A stretch of 64,000 nt of DNA, taken from assembly GCA_036873755.1 (NCBI GenBank), contig JAVTVY010025294.1, positions 1 to 64,000 of the forward strand, given 5' to 3'. Source of the DNA: Hanleya hanleyi (lineage: Eukaryota; Mollusca; Polyplacophora; Lepidopleurida; Hanleyidae). The notes under the pieces were generated by a model. It was not told the origin of the DNA, made no database searches, and saw only the letters and a list, made by a program, of their open reading frames with translations. Shown one piece after another: positions 1 to 10,365 of this stretch; position 1 is the first letter of the stretch, and each line of letters begins with the position of its first letter. A program made the translations under genes and the position numbers.

Positions 1-1
1 G

Positions 2-511
2 CCCATTCCTGAATTTATCGCCAAAAATGAGTCTGTTCGTTCAGGTCCGTGCGCTCAACGTTCGTACTCCATTCCTGCGTTATCAGACTTTGTACATGGC
101 CTCGAGGACGATCTTCTACTATGTCCCGTTCGAGCCATTCGCCACTATCTTACTCGTACCGACCCCGTTCGCGGCTCTCGGCGCCTGTTATTTGTGTCTC
201 TTCACCCATCTGCAAGGCGTGACATTACAAAGAATACCATTGCCGCATGGCTAAAGAAAACCATTAAGTGGTCTTATCAACTGGCCATTGATGCCCCTCC
301 ATTGTTGTCTACCGCTTCTTCACATGAGATTCGTGCCATAGCTACGTCATGGCCCTTATGGAAGAACTTGTCCCTTCATGACATTGTCCAGTCTTGTGCC
401 TGGACGGCGAACTCCACGTTCACCAATTTCTATCTGAGAGATATGTCAGTCCAATCAGATAGTGTGACCACGCTTGGGCCGCTGGTGGCTGCCCAACACG
501 TGGTCAAGTGA
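2..511 (+). CDS. Tyrosine recombinase of a DIRS/Ngaro-type retroelement, C-terminal part (5' end cut by window edge)
   Basis: The frame is open from base 2 to a TGA at 509-511, so about 169 C-terminal residues of a longer protein are seen. The catalytic half of a tyrosine recombinase is recognisable: an Arg-containing helix (CPVRAIRHYL), the H-x-x-R box in SSHEIRAIATSW, a Trp at the second His/Trp position (AWTANSTF), and the nucleophile Tyr in TNFYLRDMS. The closing residues resemble the YR-retroelement integrases common in marine invertebrates (DIRS, Ngaro). These enzymes join a circular DNA intermediate to the chromosome. No frameshift or stop occurs, so this copy may be young. The reverse transcriptase and gag parts would lie to the left of the window. 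A Crypton, which carries the same enzyme without RT, cannot be excluded. Confidence 0.82.
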   Translation, partial: PIPEFIAKNESVRSGPCAQRSYSIPALSDFVHGLEDDLLLCPVRAIRHYLTRTDPVRGSRRLLFVSLHPSARRDITKNTIAAWLKKTIKWSYQLAIDAPPLLSTASSHEIRAIATSWPLWKNLSLHDIVQSCAWTANSTFTNFYLRDMSVQSDSVTTLGPLVAAQHVVK

Positions 512-1372
512 AATTTCAAAAAAGGGGGGGGCGGCATTTTGGATCACCACAGCAAATCAGACAACTTGCTGTATCATCTCATCTCATCTCCCATTCGTAC
601 ATATGCTAGAAGGAAGAAATTAAGTCAGATGGCTGGCCAGGGATGCTCATTTCATCATGATAAAGGCCTGACACTATGGTGAGTTTTAAACTTTGCCTTA
701 ACTGCAGTTTGTTTGTGTCTTTCAGTAACTGACTTCCTTCTAGATGTCTCAGCTGGGTCAACTGCGTTTCAACTCAAAAGACACCTGCTCCAGTCCTAGT
801 GTCAACAGTAGTGATGACAGTACAGAGGGTTGACGGTGCGCAGCCTGACCCAGAGAGCAAGCACGGCCAATTCCAACACATCATTCATCACTCCAAGTAT
901 GGTGAGTTGTCCTGAAGAGGCTTGCGGACTGAGAGTGGTGTGGACTTGGTACCTTCCAAGATTCGGGTAGCGTACGTCCCCCCCTTTCTTACGGTTGGAC
1001 CAAGGATCTCCCTGTATGCAACGGCTGTGGCTGATTCCCCCCCTAAGACATACAGTGCCTACCAAGGGGACCTTTCTTGTTGCCGATGGCGCCCCGGGTA
1101 TCCTACAACTTGGTGGAAATGTGTACCACATCACGAGCACAGCTACATGGATGGAGACACTCAGATAAGTAGAACTGTATCAATTCTTTCAATTACCCTT
1201 TACGGCTGTGTCCAGGGTTAACTTGTTGAGTAATAATGTCTCAGATTTATACCCATGTCTGTGTCGTTCCAGCGATTACTAGTCTGCTATGGGAGTTACC
1301 ACAAGGCCGAGATTCCCGCCTCCATATGTTGGTACTGTGGCATAATTGAAACAGGTTTACGATTTGGGAATC
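512..1372. other. Non-coding stretch after the tyrosine recombinase
   Basis: No convincing gene is seen. A poly-G tract (about 524-530) and a short CATCT-type repeat (about 574-590) follow the recombinase stop. In YR retroelements the region after the recombinase is untranslated and holds the end repeats, so part of this stretch probably belongs to the element. Short ORFs on both strands overlap each other and match no family I recognise. Confidence 0.4.
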
Positions 1373-1726
1373 AAATATCAAACATTTATAAACAATGTTT
1401 CTATTTGTTACCAAATCAAACCTGTTTCAATTTGATTGACCCTCCCTCCGTCCCCTCATGCCGGCCTTAAACACTACAGGTCTCGGTAATTACAATGAGA
1501 ATAGAGGGCGAGTATGGTTTGAGCAGAGCCTATATAGTAATGCTGCTGGAATTAGATGGGAGAGCTCTCCTAGGGGCGGACAACTCTCCGCTAGGGGAGC
1601 TAACTTTTAGTTTTTAACTTCCGTTTTCTACGTTGTATCATCTTCCTGACGGAGATTGAATGGCATAATTGAAACAGGTTTGATTTGGTAACAAATAGAA
1701 ACATTGTTTATAAATGTTTGATATTT
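1373..1726. repeat. Perfect 60-bp inverted repeat with a 234-bp spacer
   Basis: Bases 1373-1432 are the exact reverse complement of 1667-1726. A third, shorter copy of the outer part (cataattgaaacaggttt) begins at 1341, so the left side is itself a small fold-back. The spacer holds a GC-rich segment with two opposed CTCTCC/GGAGAG-type motifs. Sixty perfect paired bases imply recent origin or gene conversion. It may be the terminal/internal complementary repeat system of the DIRS-type element at the window start, or an independent fold-back MITE. Confidence 0.8.
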
Positions 1727-2794
1727 CACTTTCTAATTTTATATCTCTTATATGTGATACGAACCTGTTATTAGGCATGAGATGCTGTGTACATTGTATA
1801 TACAGGCACACATACTAAATCACCTAGTATATTCCTTTATAGTATTTACTAATAGTTTGGTGACATTATTTTATTTCAGGAGTACAATAACAAAATAACC
1901 GGCGGGGGGAATCCCGCAGTACCGAACCGCTGTTAGTTTTTAATTTCGTGTCGCCTTAAATGAAGGACGTCATTTCTTTAAATTTTGCTATCAAATTCTG
2001 GTTGACCCTAAAGCTTTTGCACAACCATATCTGCGTCCACACATTTAGCTTACTATATCATTAAAACTGAGTTTGAATCAGTTTTTGATGTCTCAGTCTT
2101 TACCAGTGCATATTATTATGGAGCATCACAGTATGATTGAACACAGTTGTCATTGTTCATTCCTATATTTGCATACAAATGTGAGGATTTATCACAGTGC
2201 TGGTGTCCTATTGCATACTGGAAATGATAGATTTACTCCAACTGTTGCATTGTTATTAGCTTTGTTTGTTCACATATCATCACACAAAGTTACACCAAGA
2301 ATGTTCTCCAAATTGCACACCTATTCTCCCTAACTATACATGTACTTGTATTTATCAGATCTATGCAATGGGATGTGTGAGCTTACTTTCGAAAAGAATG
2401 TAATCTTTATTGGAAGTTATATAATATAGTTCATCCTTCAATCTAACCTCAACATCACTAATATAGAAATCATATTTCTTAATAAATGTATTGTTATTTT
2501 AAATGATGTGCATTGCCAATGATGTGCAACCCTGAAGGGCTCGATCTTTTTGAGAAGCTGCATGTTAAAAATTTTTCTTGCCATAAATAAGCCATGATTT
2601 TTGTGCTCGCCAAAGGGACATAACCAATGTCATTGAAAGTTACTCACTGACCTTCGCATGTGTCTGTTTGAAAGACTGACAGTACTCAACAGGATGGTAC
2701 TATAGATATCAGCAACCATAAACGCAGGAAGAATGATCATGTGGTCAAAAACGGTCGATCTTCCTTGCTATGAAATCAAAGAGCTAGGGGCAAT
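1727..2794. other. AT-rich DNA without recognised features
   Basis: No gene, RNA or clear repeat was found. The few ORFs are short and unlike known proteins. Confidence 0.5.
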
Positions 2795-2943
2795 TCCTAC
2801 AGAACTGTTGGTGCGTACCCAGAGGATTACAGCTGGGTAGAATATCTGTCAGTCTGTTTGTAGCGGGTTACCACCAGGCAGAAATTCTTCTCTCACAGTC
2901 TGTTGGCAGAGGATTACAGCTGGGCATAATTTCTACTGTCCTG
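2795..2943. repeat. 44-bp minisatellite, first segment
   Basis: Degenerate units built on gcagaggattacagctgg and agaatttctactgtca. The same array resumes at 4664 and again at 6736. Insertions have split one original array into three pieces. Confidence 0.8.
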
Positions 2944-3344
2944 GGGCCTCATTCACGAACGCCACTTAAGTTACGGGCCTCTTAGCCATTTGCGGGGACG
3001 TTAAGAGCGATTTGCGAGAATGTTACGTGTGCACTAAGTGGTATTCACAAAACCACACTTAAATGCCTCTTAAAATTACGAACCACTTAAAGTTACGGGA
3101 CTCTTTAAATCTGACGGTGGTGGGTAAATAAGTTAATATATTCCTATCATGGAACATGAGAATAGCCTTCGTTACCACTAAAATGTTATCAAACCACTTC
3201 ACCATGTCCTTTGTGTAAGAAAGACTCCGGTCACGCATGAAAATTGGTTTGCGTTCTATTTTCTTTATTCTTTTGTGATTGTGAGAAGAATTTGGTATGG
3301 TGGCCAATACCCGCCATTTAGTGTAGTCGTGTTGTGCTTCTGTG

Positions 3345-3735
3345 GTGGTGAGATGTCGTGTCGACATGCCGTCTTATCGCATTGTCGTGCGTTTGTGTTG
3401 TCATGTCGTCATGTCGGAATTAATTTGTGTTGTCTTAATGCCATACTATCGAATTTCCGGGTCACTATGATTCCACGCCGGTGTGTACTTGCCGTGTTAT
3501 TGTGTAGCCCTTTTCCATGTCGTCGTGTTGACAAGCTCCTTTCAAAGATCAGGCGCATGGATATATCTGAGCATATTTGTTGGAATGTAACACGGCAATA
3601 CCCCATTGCGACATCATTGTGACAAGACACGGCAACACAGCTGTACGACAACACGACAAAACGGCATGTCGACAAGACAAGTCCAGCTGTTCGACCAAAC
3701 AACGTAATTGAGACATGATGACACGACATGCTAGT
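3345..3735. repeat. CATGTCGTGT-rich low-complexity segment with internal inversion
   Basis: The left half reiterates TGTCGTG and CATGTCG, and the right half has the complement (CGACAACACGACA, GGCATGTCGAC), so the segment can fold on itself. It replaces the body of the transposase gene and looks like a secondary insertion or expansion. Confidence 0.55.
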
Positions 3736-3951
3736 AGAATACGACTGGGATCTTCTGGTGGGGTGTGTTATTTCACCATTAATCAGATCGATGACTTCCA
3801 TAATCAAATTTCGTGCAATTCTATACCGTTGGATTAATTCAGGATCTCTATATATATCTAAAGAATATTCCTTGAATCCCGTATCCCTAAAGACCCTTTC
3901 ACGACGGGAATTTCCGGCGTTCAACATCCCTTGCAGTAGCAGAAACGCCAT
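3720..3951 (-). pseudogene. N-terminal fragment of a Harbinger-type transposase (HARBI1-like)
   Basis: The minus-strand frame starts MAFLLLQGML and carries a segment typical of the N-terminal region of PIF/Harbinger nucleases, with a YRDPELIQRYR motif followed by a helix and HPTRRSQ. About 75 residues are recognisable. The frame then runs into the CATGTCGTG-rich segment and the DDE catalytic part is absent, so the enzyme cannot be active. Confidence 0.62.
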
Positions 3952-4066
3952 ATCGAAACCCGTCTAACTAGTAATGTCATCCCCTCTTACCGCTAAAGAG
4001 AGGTTTAAGGGAGCTCTACAGCTCCCGTAACATAAGATACGATTTAAGAGGATGTTACGTGTTCTG

Positions 4067-4564
4067 TTAAAGGTGAAATGTAAAGGTTTTCATATTTTTC
4101 TTTTTGTGCTCTCCATGGGTTAGCTAATGTTGTAACTATCAGCCTATTTACTTCGTTTGGTTTTATTTGAAGTATTTTGTTTCCTAGTAGCTTTAGAAAA
4201 GTGCTTCAATATTGGTATCTCAAATCCCGCCAGTTTTAGAAATGAAATCCACATCGCTTATCTGCCCTTGTTTGACGCTGGTTTGTGACGTCACATCAGA
4301 CCACCTGGCTGGACGTCAATACTTGTAACATTGAGCCTTCGGGAGGCTGGTCTGATGTGACGTCACAATCAAGGAAAGATAAGCGATGACGGTTTGCAAA
4401 TCAGAATTCAGCTGGGCTTCGGGTACAAACTAGTTAAACGCTTCTAACAGACAAACTACTTCACAATAAACCAAGCAAAGTAGATAGAAATATCGGTCTG
4501 TCATTGTTCAACCAATATAAAATATAAAAATGAGAATCTAAAAACCTTTGCATTTCACCTTTAA
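4067..4564. mobile_element. TTAA-flanked MITE, copy 1 (piggyBac-like target)
   Basis: TTAA-AGGTGAAATG opens the element and CATTTCACCT-TTAA closes it. The terminal repeat continues inward for about 30 bp. The centre contains a second inverted repeat built on the CRE palindrome TGACGTCA (near 4288 and 4358). Copies lie at 18526-18939 and 27468-27955. The TTAA target suggests mobilisation by a piggyBac-type transposase; no transposase is encoded. Confidence 0.8.
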
Positions 4565-4666
4565 GTTAAGAGCCGTTCGTGAATACCACCACTTTCGCAA
4601 AGTTGACTCTACGTGCGGCTTAAGTGTCTCTTAGGCCTTAAGAGCACTTCGTGAATAAGGCCCCTG

Positions 4667-4875
4667 GTCTGTTGGCACAGCTGGGCAGAAGGACCACTTT
4701 CACAGTCTGTTGGCGGAGGGCTCAGGGTTACATCTAGTTAGAATTTCTACTGTCACAGTTCATGGGCAGAGGGTTTACATCTAGTTAGAATTTCTACTGT
4801 CATAGTTCGTGGGCAGAGGGTTACATCTAGTTAGAATTTCTACTGTCACAGTTCGTGGGCAGAGGGTTACATCTA
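4667..4875. repeat. 44-bp minisatellite, second segment
   Basis: Continuation of the array at 2795, with units carrying gttcgtgggcagagggttac and agttagaatttctactgtc. It is cut at 4876 by a core-repeat element. Confidence 0.8.
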
Positions 4876-6002
4876 ATTTTAGCCCACCATCACCAGATGG
4901 TGGGCTGTTCAAATCACTTTTCGTCCGTCGTCCGTCGTCAGTCCGTCCGTAAACAATTTTTGTTACCGCGATTTCTCAGGAACTGCTGCATGGATCTTTT
5001 TCAAATTTGGTACACAGGTTCCCCTTGGAGTCTAGTTGTGCAAGAAACCTTTTCTGGTCCGATTCGAAAATCCAATATGGCCACCAGGCAGCCATCTTGG
5101 ATTTCCCCATGAAAACTTGTTACCGCGATTTCTCAGGAACTACTCCATGGATCTTTTTCAAATTTGGTACACAGGTTCCCCTTGGGGTCTAGTTGTGCAA
5201 GAAACCTTTTCTGGTCCGATTCGAAAATCCAATATGGCCACCAGGCAGCCATCTTGGATTTCCCCATGAAACCTTGTTACCGCGATTTCTCAGGAACTAC
5301 TGCATGGATCTTTTCAAATTTGGTACACAGGTTCCCCTTGGGGTCTAGTTGTGCAAGAAACCTTTTCTGGTCCGATTCGAAAATCCAATATGGCCACCAG
5401 GCAGCCATCTTGGATTTCCCCATGAAACCTTGTTATCACGTTTTCTCAGGAACTACTGCATGGATCTTTTTTAAATTTGGTACACAGGTCCCACATGGGG
5501 TCTAGTTGAGCAAGATACCTTTTCTGGTCCGATTCCAAAATCCAATATGGCCACCAGGCAGCCATCTTGGATTTCCCCATGAAACTTTGTTATCGTCATT
5601 TCTCAGGAAGTACTGCATGGATCTTTCTCAAATTTGGTACACAGGTTCACCTTGTGATCTAGTTGTGCAATATACCTTTTTCAGTGCAAATTGAAAATCC
5701 AATATGGCCACCAGGCGGCCATCTTAGATTTGTTATCGTGATTTCTCAGGAAGTACTGCCTGGATCTTTCTCAAATTTGGTAGACAGGTTGCCCTTGTGG
5801 TCCAGTTGTGCAACATACCTTTTTTGGTCCGATTCGAAAATCCAATATTGCTGCCAGGTGGCCATCTTGAATTTCCCCTTGAAACATTGTTATCGTAAAT
5901 TCTCATGAAATATTTCATGGATCTTTCTGAAATTTGGTACACAGGTCCCACATGGGGCCTAGTTGTGCAAGATACCTTTTTGGTCCGATTCGAAAATCCA
6001 AT
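4876..6002. mobile_element. Core-repeat element F1: terminal hairpin, CGTC microsatellite, about 7 units of about 157 bp
   Basis: It opens with the hairpin AGCCCACCATC/GATGGTGGGCT (about 4880-4906). A TCCG/CGTC-rich tract follows, then about seven tandem units of about 157 bp carrying gatttctcaggaac, aaatttggtacacaggt and ccaatatggccacca. Later units are more diverged and the last breaks off near 6002. The order hairpin, tetranucleotide, core repeats fits bivalve pearl elements and Helentron-associated non-autonomous elements. Short ORFs inside are repeat artefacts. Confidence 0.65.
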
Positions 6003-6735
6003 TAATACGGTATTCCCGAATTGTGACGTTGCATCACAAGAGTCGGCGGTTTAAACGGTGGGGCATATTCTATATATTGACTATGGAGAATATCCATATC
6101 TTCACCTTCCATATCAAGGAGTTCAAATAATTGGGAATTAAAATGTATTTCTTCAAATTTTAAATCAGTTTTCTTTAGTCCATGCAGTTGCAAGTGAACT
6201 ACCCCACCCTTTCGTCTGCCGGCGGGTCAGCTACATGAAGGGACGTCACTCTTGTGACAACTGTAAACTACTGCATGTTTCAATCCAAGGGAAATAATCA
6301 GGATTCAGACACTTTCAAATTCGAAGTTTCAACGAAGTGCCAAAGTGTCAAAGAGATTTTTCTTCGCTCCCTGGACCCAGTACCCAATGATGACACGTGC
6401 AAAAAAATAAATAAAATAAAAATACTACAAAAACGAAGACGAAGGATCCAACGTACATTCACTTTTAGACTAACTTTGCTCATTTCTCTTGTACTATAAC
6501 AACCGACATAAGTACAGTTTCTAGAAATCTTGAAACTCCTGAAACTTAGAAAGATTATATCTTGATGTTTTCCAGTGTCCCTTTTTCGATCTTTTTCGCT
6601 CAGATTCGAAATTCTGTAAACAAAATTACAACTCAATCGTCTTAGTAACAATGGACAAAAAGATCCTCTTGTCATTAGCTTACAATTATCGGACAATGGT
6701 GGGCGCCAAGATCCTTCAGGATCTCTCGTTACCAT
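6003..6735. other. Non-repetitive filler between F1 and the minisatellite
   Basis: No gene recognised. A short motif ggtgggcgcc near 6690 echoes the F1 hairpin stem, so this stretch may be the far, non-tandem end of the F1 element before the minisatellite resumes. Confidence 0.4.
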
Positions 6736-7165
6736 CACAATTCGTGGGCAGAGGGTTGCATCCAGTTAGAATTTCTACTGTCACAGTTCGTGGGCAGAGG
6801 ATTACAGCTGGGGGAATTTCTACTGCCCTGGTCTGTTGGCACAGCTTGGCAGAATGGCTACTGTCAAATTCTGTTGGCAGAGGGTTTACATCTAGTAATA
6901 ATTTCTACTGTTACGGTTCATGGGCAGGGAGTTACATCTAGTCAGAATTTCTTCTGTTAGTCTGTTAGCAGACGGTTACATCTGGTCAGAATTTCTACTG
7001 TCACAGTCTGTTGGCAGAGGGTTACAGCTAGGAAGAATTTCTACTGTCAGTCTGTTGACAGAGGTTTACTGCTGGGCAGAATTTCTACTGTTACGGCCTG
7101 TTGAGAATTACGTGTTCGACAGAATTTTTATTTTCAGACTACTGACAGAGGGTTACTGTTTATAA
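6736..7165. repeat. 44-bp minisatellite, third segment
   Basis: About nine to ten units, 44 bp each where they are clean (for example 6976-7064). The unit around 6828-6850 is the uninterrupted counterpart of the Harbinger insertion point. Confidence 0.8.
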
Positions 7166-7336
7166 TTCTCGCTCCATCAGAGACATGCTACCAGAATGCC
7201 TCTGGCTTATAATGGAAGCAAGTGTAGTATGTGATAAATATTCATGAGCGAGAAGAATCATGTGACTTATCACATGACAGCACATATGTCCCACCAAAGT
7301 GGACGTCAGGATATATATGCTCGTTCAGTCCTATGA

Positions 7337-7410
7337 AGTTCGATGGTGTAGTGGTTAGCACGCTGGACTCTGTGAATCCAGCGATCCGAGTTCAAATCTC
7401 GGTAGAACCT
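7337..7410 (+). pseudogene. tRNA-Gln(CTG)-like gene with a 9-nt anticodon loop
   Basis: The body matches a eukaryotic tRNA-Gln closely: box A tggtgtagtgg, anticodon stem CTGGA/TCCAG, box B gagttcaaatctc. The anticodon loop is CTCTGTGAA, nine bases instead of seven, as if TG had been duplicated next to CTG. The acceptor stem AGTTCGA/TAGAACC has two mismatches (positions 1 and 6). A T-rich Pol III terminator (ttttcttttttcc) follows directly. The promoter boxes are intact, so it could be transcribed, but the enlarged loop and damaged acceptor stem argue for a pseudogene or SINE founder. Confidence 0.8.
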
Positions 7411-8011
7411 TGTTTTCTTTTTTCCGTCTAATATTTGTTTTCATTATTTTTCATCGATGCATCTATTTGTACGTCTCATTGAAGATTGGAAATGTGTATT
7501 TCGCTCTGTTTTTACAGATTTTTTTCACATTTAACAAATTCCTCCACAAATTCAACAATTTTGGCGTGTTCCTATAAGCTTTCCCATAAAATATATTTTA
7601 TCGATCACTTGCTTGATCCATAAGCCTATCCCAAAATTAAATATCGTAATCGAACATCTTTCTTTCTCAAGATGGAAGCTATAGCTAATTTCGGGTGATC
7701 CAGTAAACTGAACATTGAACCTGTCACATACAGTCCGCATCAGCTCGCAGTTCAAGTAGCCAAGTGTGTCGGCTGCAAAAGGACTAGATAATACAGCCGC
7801 TGTGATTGGCCATCTGAGAACAGATGGGACAGCCGGTAATACTTGAATTGGGCTCTTTATATGCCGCAGCATGTGCCGGAGTACAGTGTAGGGCATAGCT
7901 GTGGCCTCGGCGACAATGCGGTTTATAAATGGGCAACATATCCAATGATACGGTATGAATTTTAATCGTAGCAATGCAAATGACATAAGGTGTTATTTTG
8001 AATTTTGACAG
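7411..8011. other. Stretch without a supported gene
   Basis: A minus-strand ORF covers 7552-7986 (144 codons). It has no motif I recognise and no splice or homology support. Confidence 0.35.
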
Positions 8012-8362
8012 GGTCTGTTCAACAGTCTTGCTGGCTTACTGCTCTCATTGATGAATTGTCACTTGAAAAACAAGAATGGAGAAATCGAGGAAATGGGAGA
8101 ACTTGTGGACCTGTTATACTGCCTATCTGATGACCCATCACTAACACACCAGCTAGAGACCCTAACACTGATCAACCATGTCAACACCAAACACAAGCCA
8201 AAAGATACAATCTGCCCTAGTCCTGCCAGTGGCGGAACTGAAGCTTCCTTAGAAAAGAAAGTGGACTTTCCCTCCTTAGGAAATACAGTTGACTTCCCTT
8301 CCATAGATGACTGCAATGGATTATCCACATCAGGGAGAGATGCTGTTTTGTTGTCTTCCTGA
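8012..8362 (+). CDS. Candidate terminal exon of an unidentified plus-strand gene
   Basis: A splice-acceptor-like tract (ttttgacag) precedes base 8012. From there a frame stays open for 116 codons to TGA at 8360-8362. The composition is protein-like: a leucine-rich hydrophobic start, an acidic helix (EIEEMGELVDLLYCL), then a Ser/Pro-rich tail with VDFPSLG/VDFPSID repeats. I do not recognise the family. No upstream plus-strand exon was found in the window. It could also be a chance ORF or a retroelement fragment. Confidence 0.3.
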   Translation, partial: GLFNSLAGLLLSLMNCHLKNKNGEIEEMGELVDLLYCLSDDPSLTHQLETLTLINHVNTKHKPKDTICPSPASGGTEASLEKKVDFPSLGNTVDFPSIDDCNGLSTSGRDAVLLSS

Positions 8363-9401
8363 TAGACTGAATAGTGGAGTGGTGGAATGTCAAATGTGCT
8401 GTCCCTTGGAGAATTTTTGTGTTCAGAGGCAGGCTTGTGCTATTTTGCCTGTTAGTTCTGGAAACAGTAAACAAGGGCGACCGATATTAATTAATTGCTG
8501 GACAGAATGTCTGGCACAGAACTGCAGAAACATTTATGTACTTCATGATCCTTAGACAAATATGCAACTAATACTTTGTGTTCACAGTGAGACTGTGATG
8601 TGCGCACTGGATGGTTCCCCCACCATTAGCTACCATCAATGGTCCAAAATTGTTTACCAATTTGTATGCTACCTGCTAGAAGGTACACTTCAAATCCCTA
8701 AACAGTATTTCCAATATCAAACCATTTTTAGGGGAGAAAGTTATTTGTCATCAATTTCCACTGCTGGTAGCTGGCCTATTTATAGTTTTTATAGCTCGTC
8801 TTCAATATTTGGTTTGAATTCTTTATAAAAAGACCAGACCTTATGAAATTTCAATATGTTTTATTTCTGTAAAGTTACAAACATCAAGAAAGATAAAAAT
8901 AAACAACAAATACATGTTTTATGTAACACATGAACAACTGGAAAAATAGACCTTGAAATCAAATTTTATAAACATGATAAATTATAAATATTATTTTAAT
9001 GCATTGAAATGTAAAAAAAAACCCCAAAACATAGCACTTTTGTGTATGAACAAATACATGTATTTTCTACTTAAATTTGCAAAACAATATATAGAGAGGA
9101 GATGGTCTTTCCACCTGTATATTACATAGAAATAAAAATGCTGTTTAAACCATAACACATGTACAATTGTGAACTGTCTTTTATCAATAATATAAATGTA
9201 TTTTACTAAAAACAGATTTACAGTGAAAGTAGATAAACCTCGAAATAGACATTATCCATGGTGCAAGTACTTAAATTTAAAGTACCGACACTAAAATCTG
9301 GTCCCAAGCATGGTTGATATACTCGGTTTTCACTGTAGTAGTCCCCCTGTCTTTTCCCCTTCTCTGTTGGAGTGTTTAAAACTACATGTATATTATGAAA
9401 A
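8363..9401. other. AT-rich DNA, nothing recognised
   Basis: There is an AATAAA hexamer near 8898 that could end a transcript of the candidate exon upstream. Otherwise no gene or repeat is evident. Confidence 0.4.
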
Positions 9402-9534
9402 TATTGCCTTGTTTTGAGGGGAATATGCAGTTTTGTTGCCCCGAGGCTGTGCATATTGCCCGAGCCGCAGGCGAGGGCAATATGCACAGCCGAGGGGCAA
9501 CGAAACTGCATATTCCCCTCACAACAAGGCAATA
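9402..9534. repeat. Large near-perfect palindrome, about 60-bp arms
   Basis: The left arm (TATTGCCTTG...GCATATTGCCC) pairs with the right arm (GGGCAATATGC...CAAGGCAATA) around a short GAGCCGCAGGCGAG centre, with only a few mismatches. A cruciform or long RNA hairpin could form. Fragments of the arm recur at 9955-10000 (gaatatgcggttttatt, gggcaatatgcagttttat), so the palindrome may be one end of an element reaching about 10.0 kb. Confidence 0.8.
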
Positions 9535-10053
9535 ATTTCATTATTATATTTATCAACTTAACTCTGTGCTAATCTATTATCTCTCCAGCAAAATAATGTT
9601 TTATGTTTATTTTGGAAGAGCGCAATCCTTCTGAGTTGATTGCTTTCAGTGAGTAATCGCCAGCAACATTATTTTTCATGCCCGAGATTCCATTGATTCG
9701 GAGCTGCTTCACTACTATCGTGTAAATCTCGCAACGCACGCATAGTTGTTCGATGCCGCTTGTTAGTTACTCCAATAATGTGCTTGGCTACGATTCTACT
9801 TACAATTAGATGGGGGAGATAATTTATTTCTGCTGTGTTCTCCAGCTAAAATCAACTCGACGAACTGCTCCGTGATCGGCTACCGTTTGCAGCGGAAAGA
9901 ACGGGGCGACCTCTGTTGTAATTATCTCCCTTTAGTGTATATTCCATGGGGGTGGAATATGCGGTTTTATTGACCGGGCAATATGCAGTTTTATCTCATT
10001 ACAATTTATATAGGGAGACACTCTAATAAATATAATAAATGCATTGATTGCAG
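9535..10053. other. Probable body of a repeat element, no gene
   Basis: Contains a ggggagataattta / taattatctccc inverted pair (about 9813 and 9919) and a second, partial copy of the palindrome arm near 9955-10000. No coding potential recognised. Confidence 0.35.
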
Positions 10054-10365
10054 CTTGAAGCAAGGGTCACTGGAGATGCCCATGGCACATTAAAAGATGT
10101 TAAAATGAGTTTTTATCACATAATGGAGAATATTAGTAACATTGGAGAACCTAAGTTTTTAACTTGCTACACGCAGCATGAGCACCTGGGTGGAAGAGAA
10201 CAAAAATCAAATTGGGGGTACATGATCAATGATAAATACTGTTTGTACATCTTAAAGCAAGGCCGGATTCGGCAACTTAGTAACCTGCGTGCCTTGAACT
10301 TGTCAAGAGGCATTTCACATAACACCGCTTGGTGCAATAGGCCTCAACTGACTTTATCACAGTAA
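10054..10365 (+). CDS. Weak candidate exon, unidentified
   Basis: An acceptor-like gattgcag precedes an open frame of about 100 codons ending at 10365. Residues such as DAHGTLKDVKMSFYHIMENI look protein-like, but no family is recognised and no partner exon is found. It lies 3' of, and convergent with, the cpRAS gene. Confidence 0.22.
   Translation, partial: LEARVTGDAHGTLKDVKMSFYHIMENISNIGEPKFLTCYTQHEHLGGREQKSNWGYMINDKYCLYILKQGRIRQLSNLRALNLSRGISHNTAWCNRPQLTLSQ

Larger units (their letters stand above)
2944..4663. mobile_element. PIF/Harbinger-like DNA transposon, decayed, 1.72 kb
   Basis: The ends are inverted: GGGCCTCATTCACGAA on the left and TTCGTGAATAAGGCCC on the right. CTG flanks both sides (2941-2943 and 4664-4666) as a 3-bp target duplication. 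The sister minisatellite copy near 6828-6850 reads straight through the equivalent point and so serves as an empty site. Inside are a fragment of a Harbinger-type transposase on the minus strand, a CATGTCGTG-rich low-complexity segment (about 3345-3735) and a nested TTAA-flanked MITE (4067-4564). Harbinger elements make 3-bp duplications, usually TWA, so CTG is unusual. Confidence 0.75.

Noticed and set aside
3275..3622. 115-codon plus-strand ORF
   Set aside because: Falls in the CATGTCGTG low-complexity segment and overlaps the transposase remnant.
4855..5908. Series of short plus-strand ORFs with similar peptides
   Set aside because: Generated by the 157-bp core repeat of F1; no selection for a frame is visible.
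7552..7986. 144-codon minus-strand ORF as a gene
   Set aside because: No motif, no start or splice context and no partner exon; kept only as a note.
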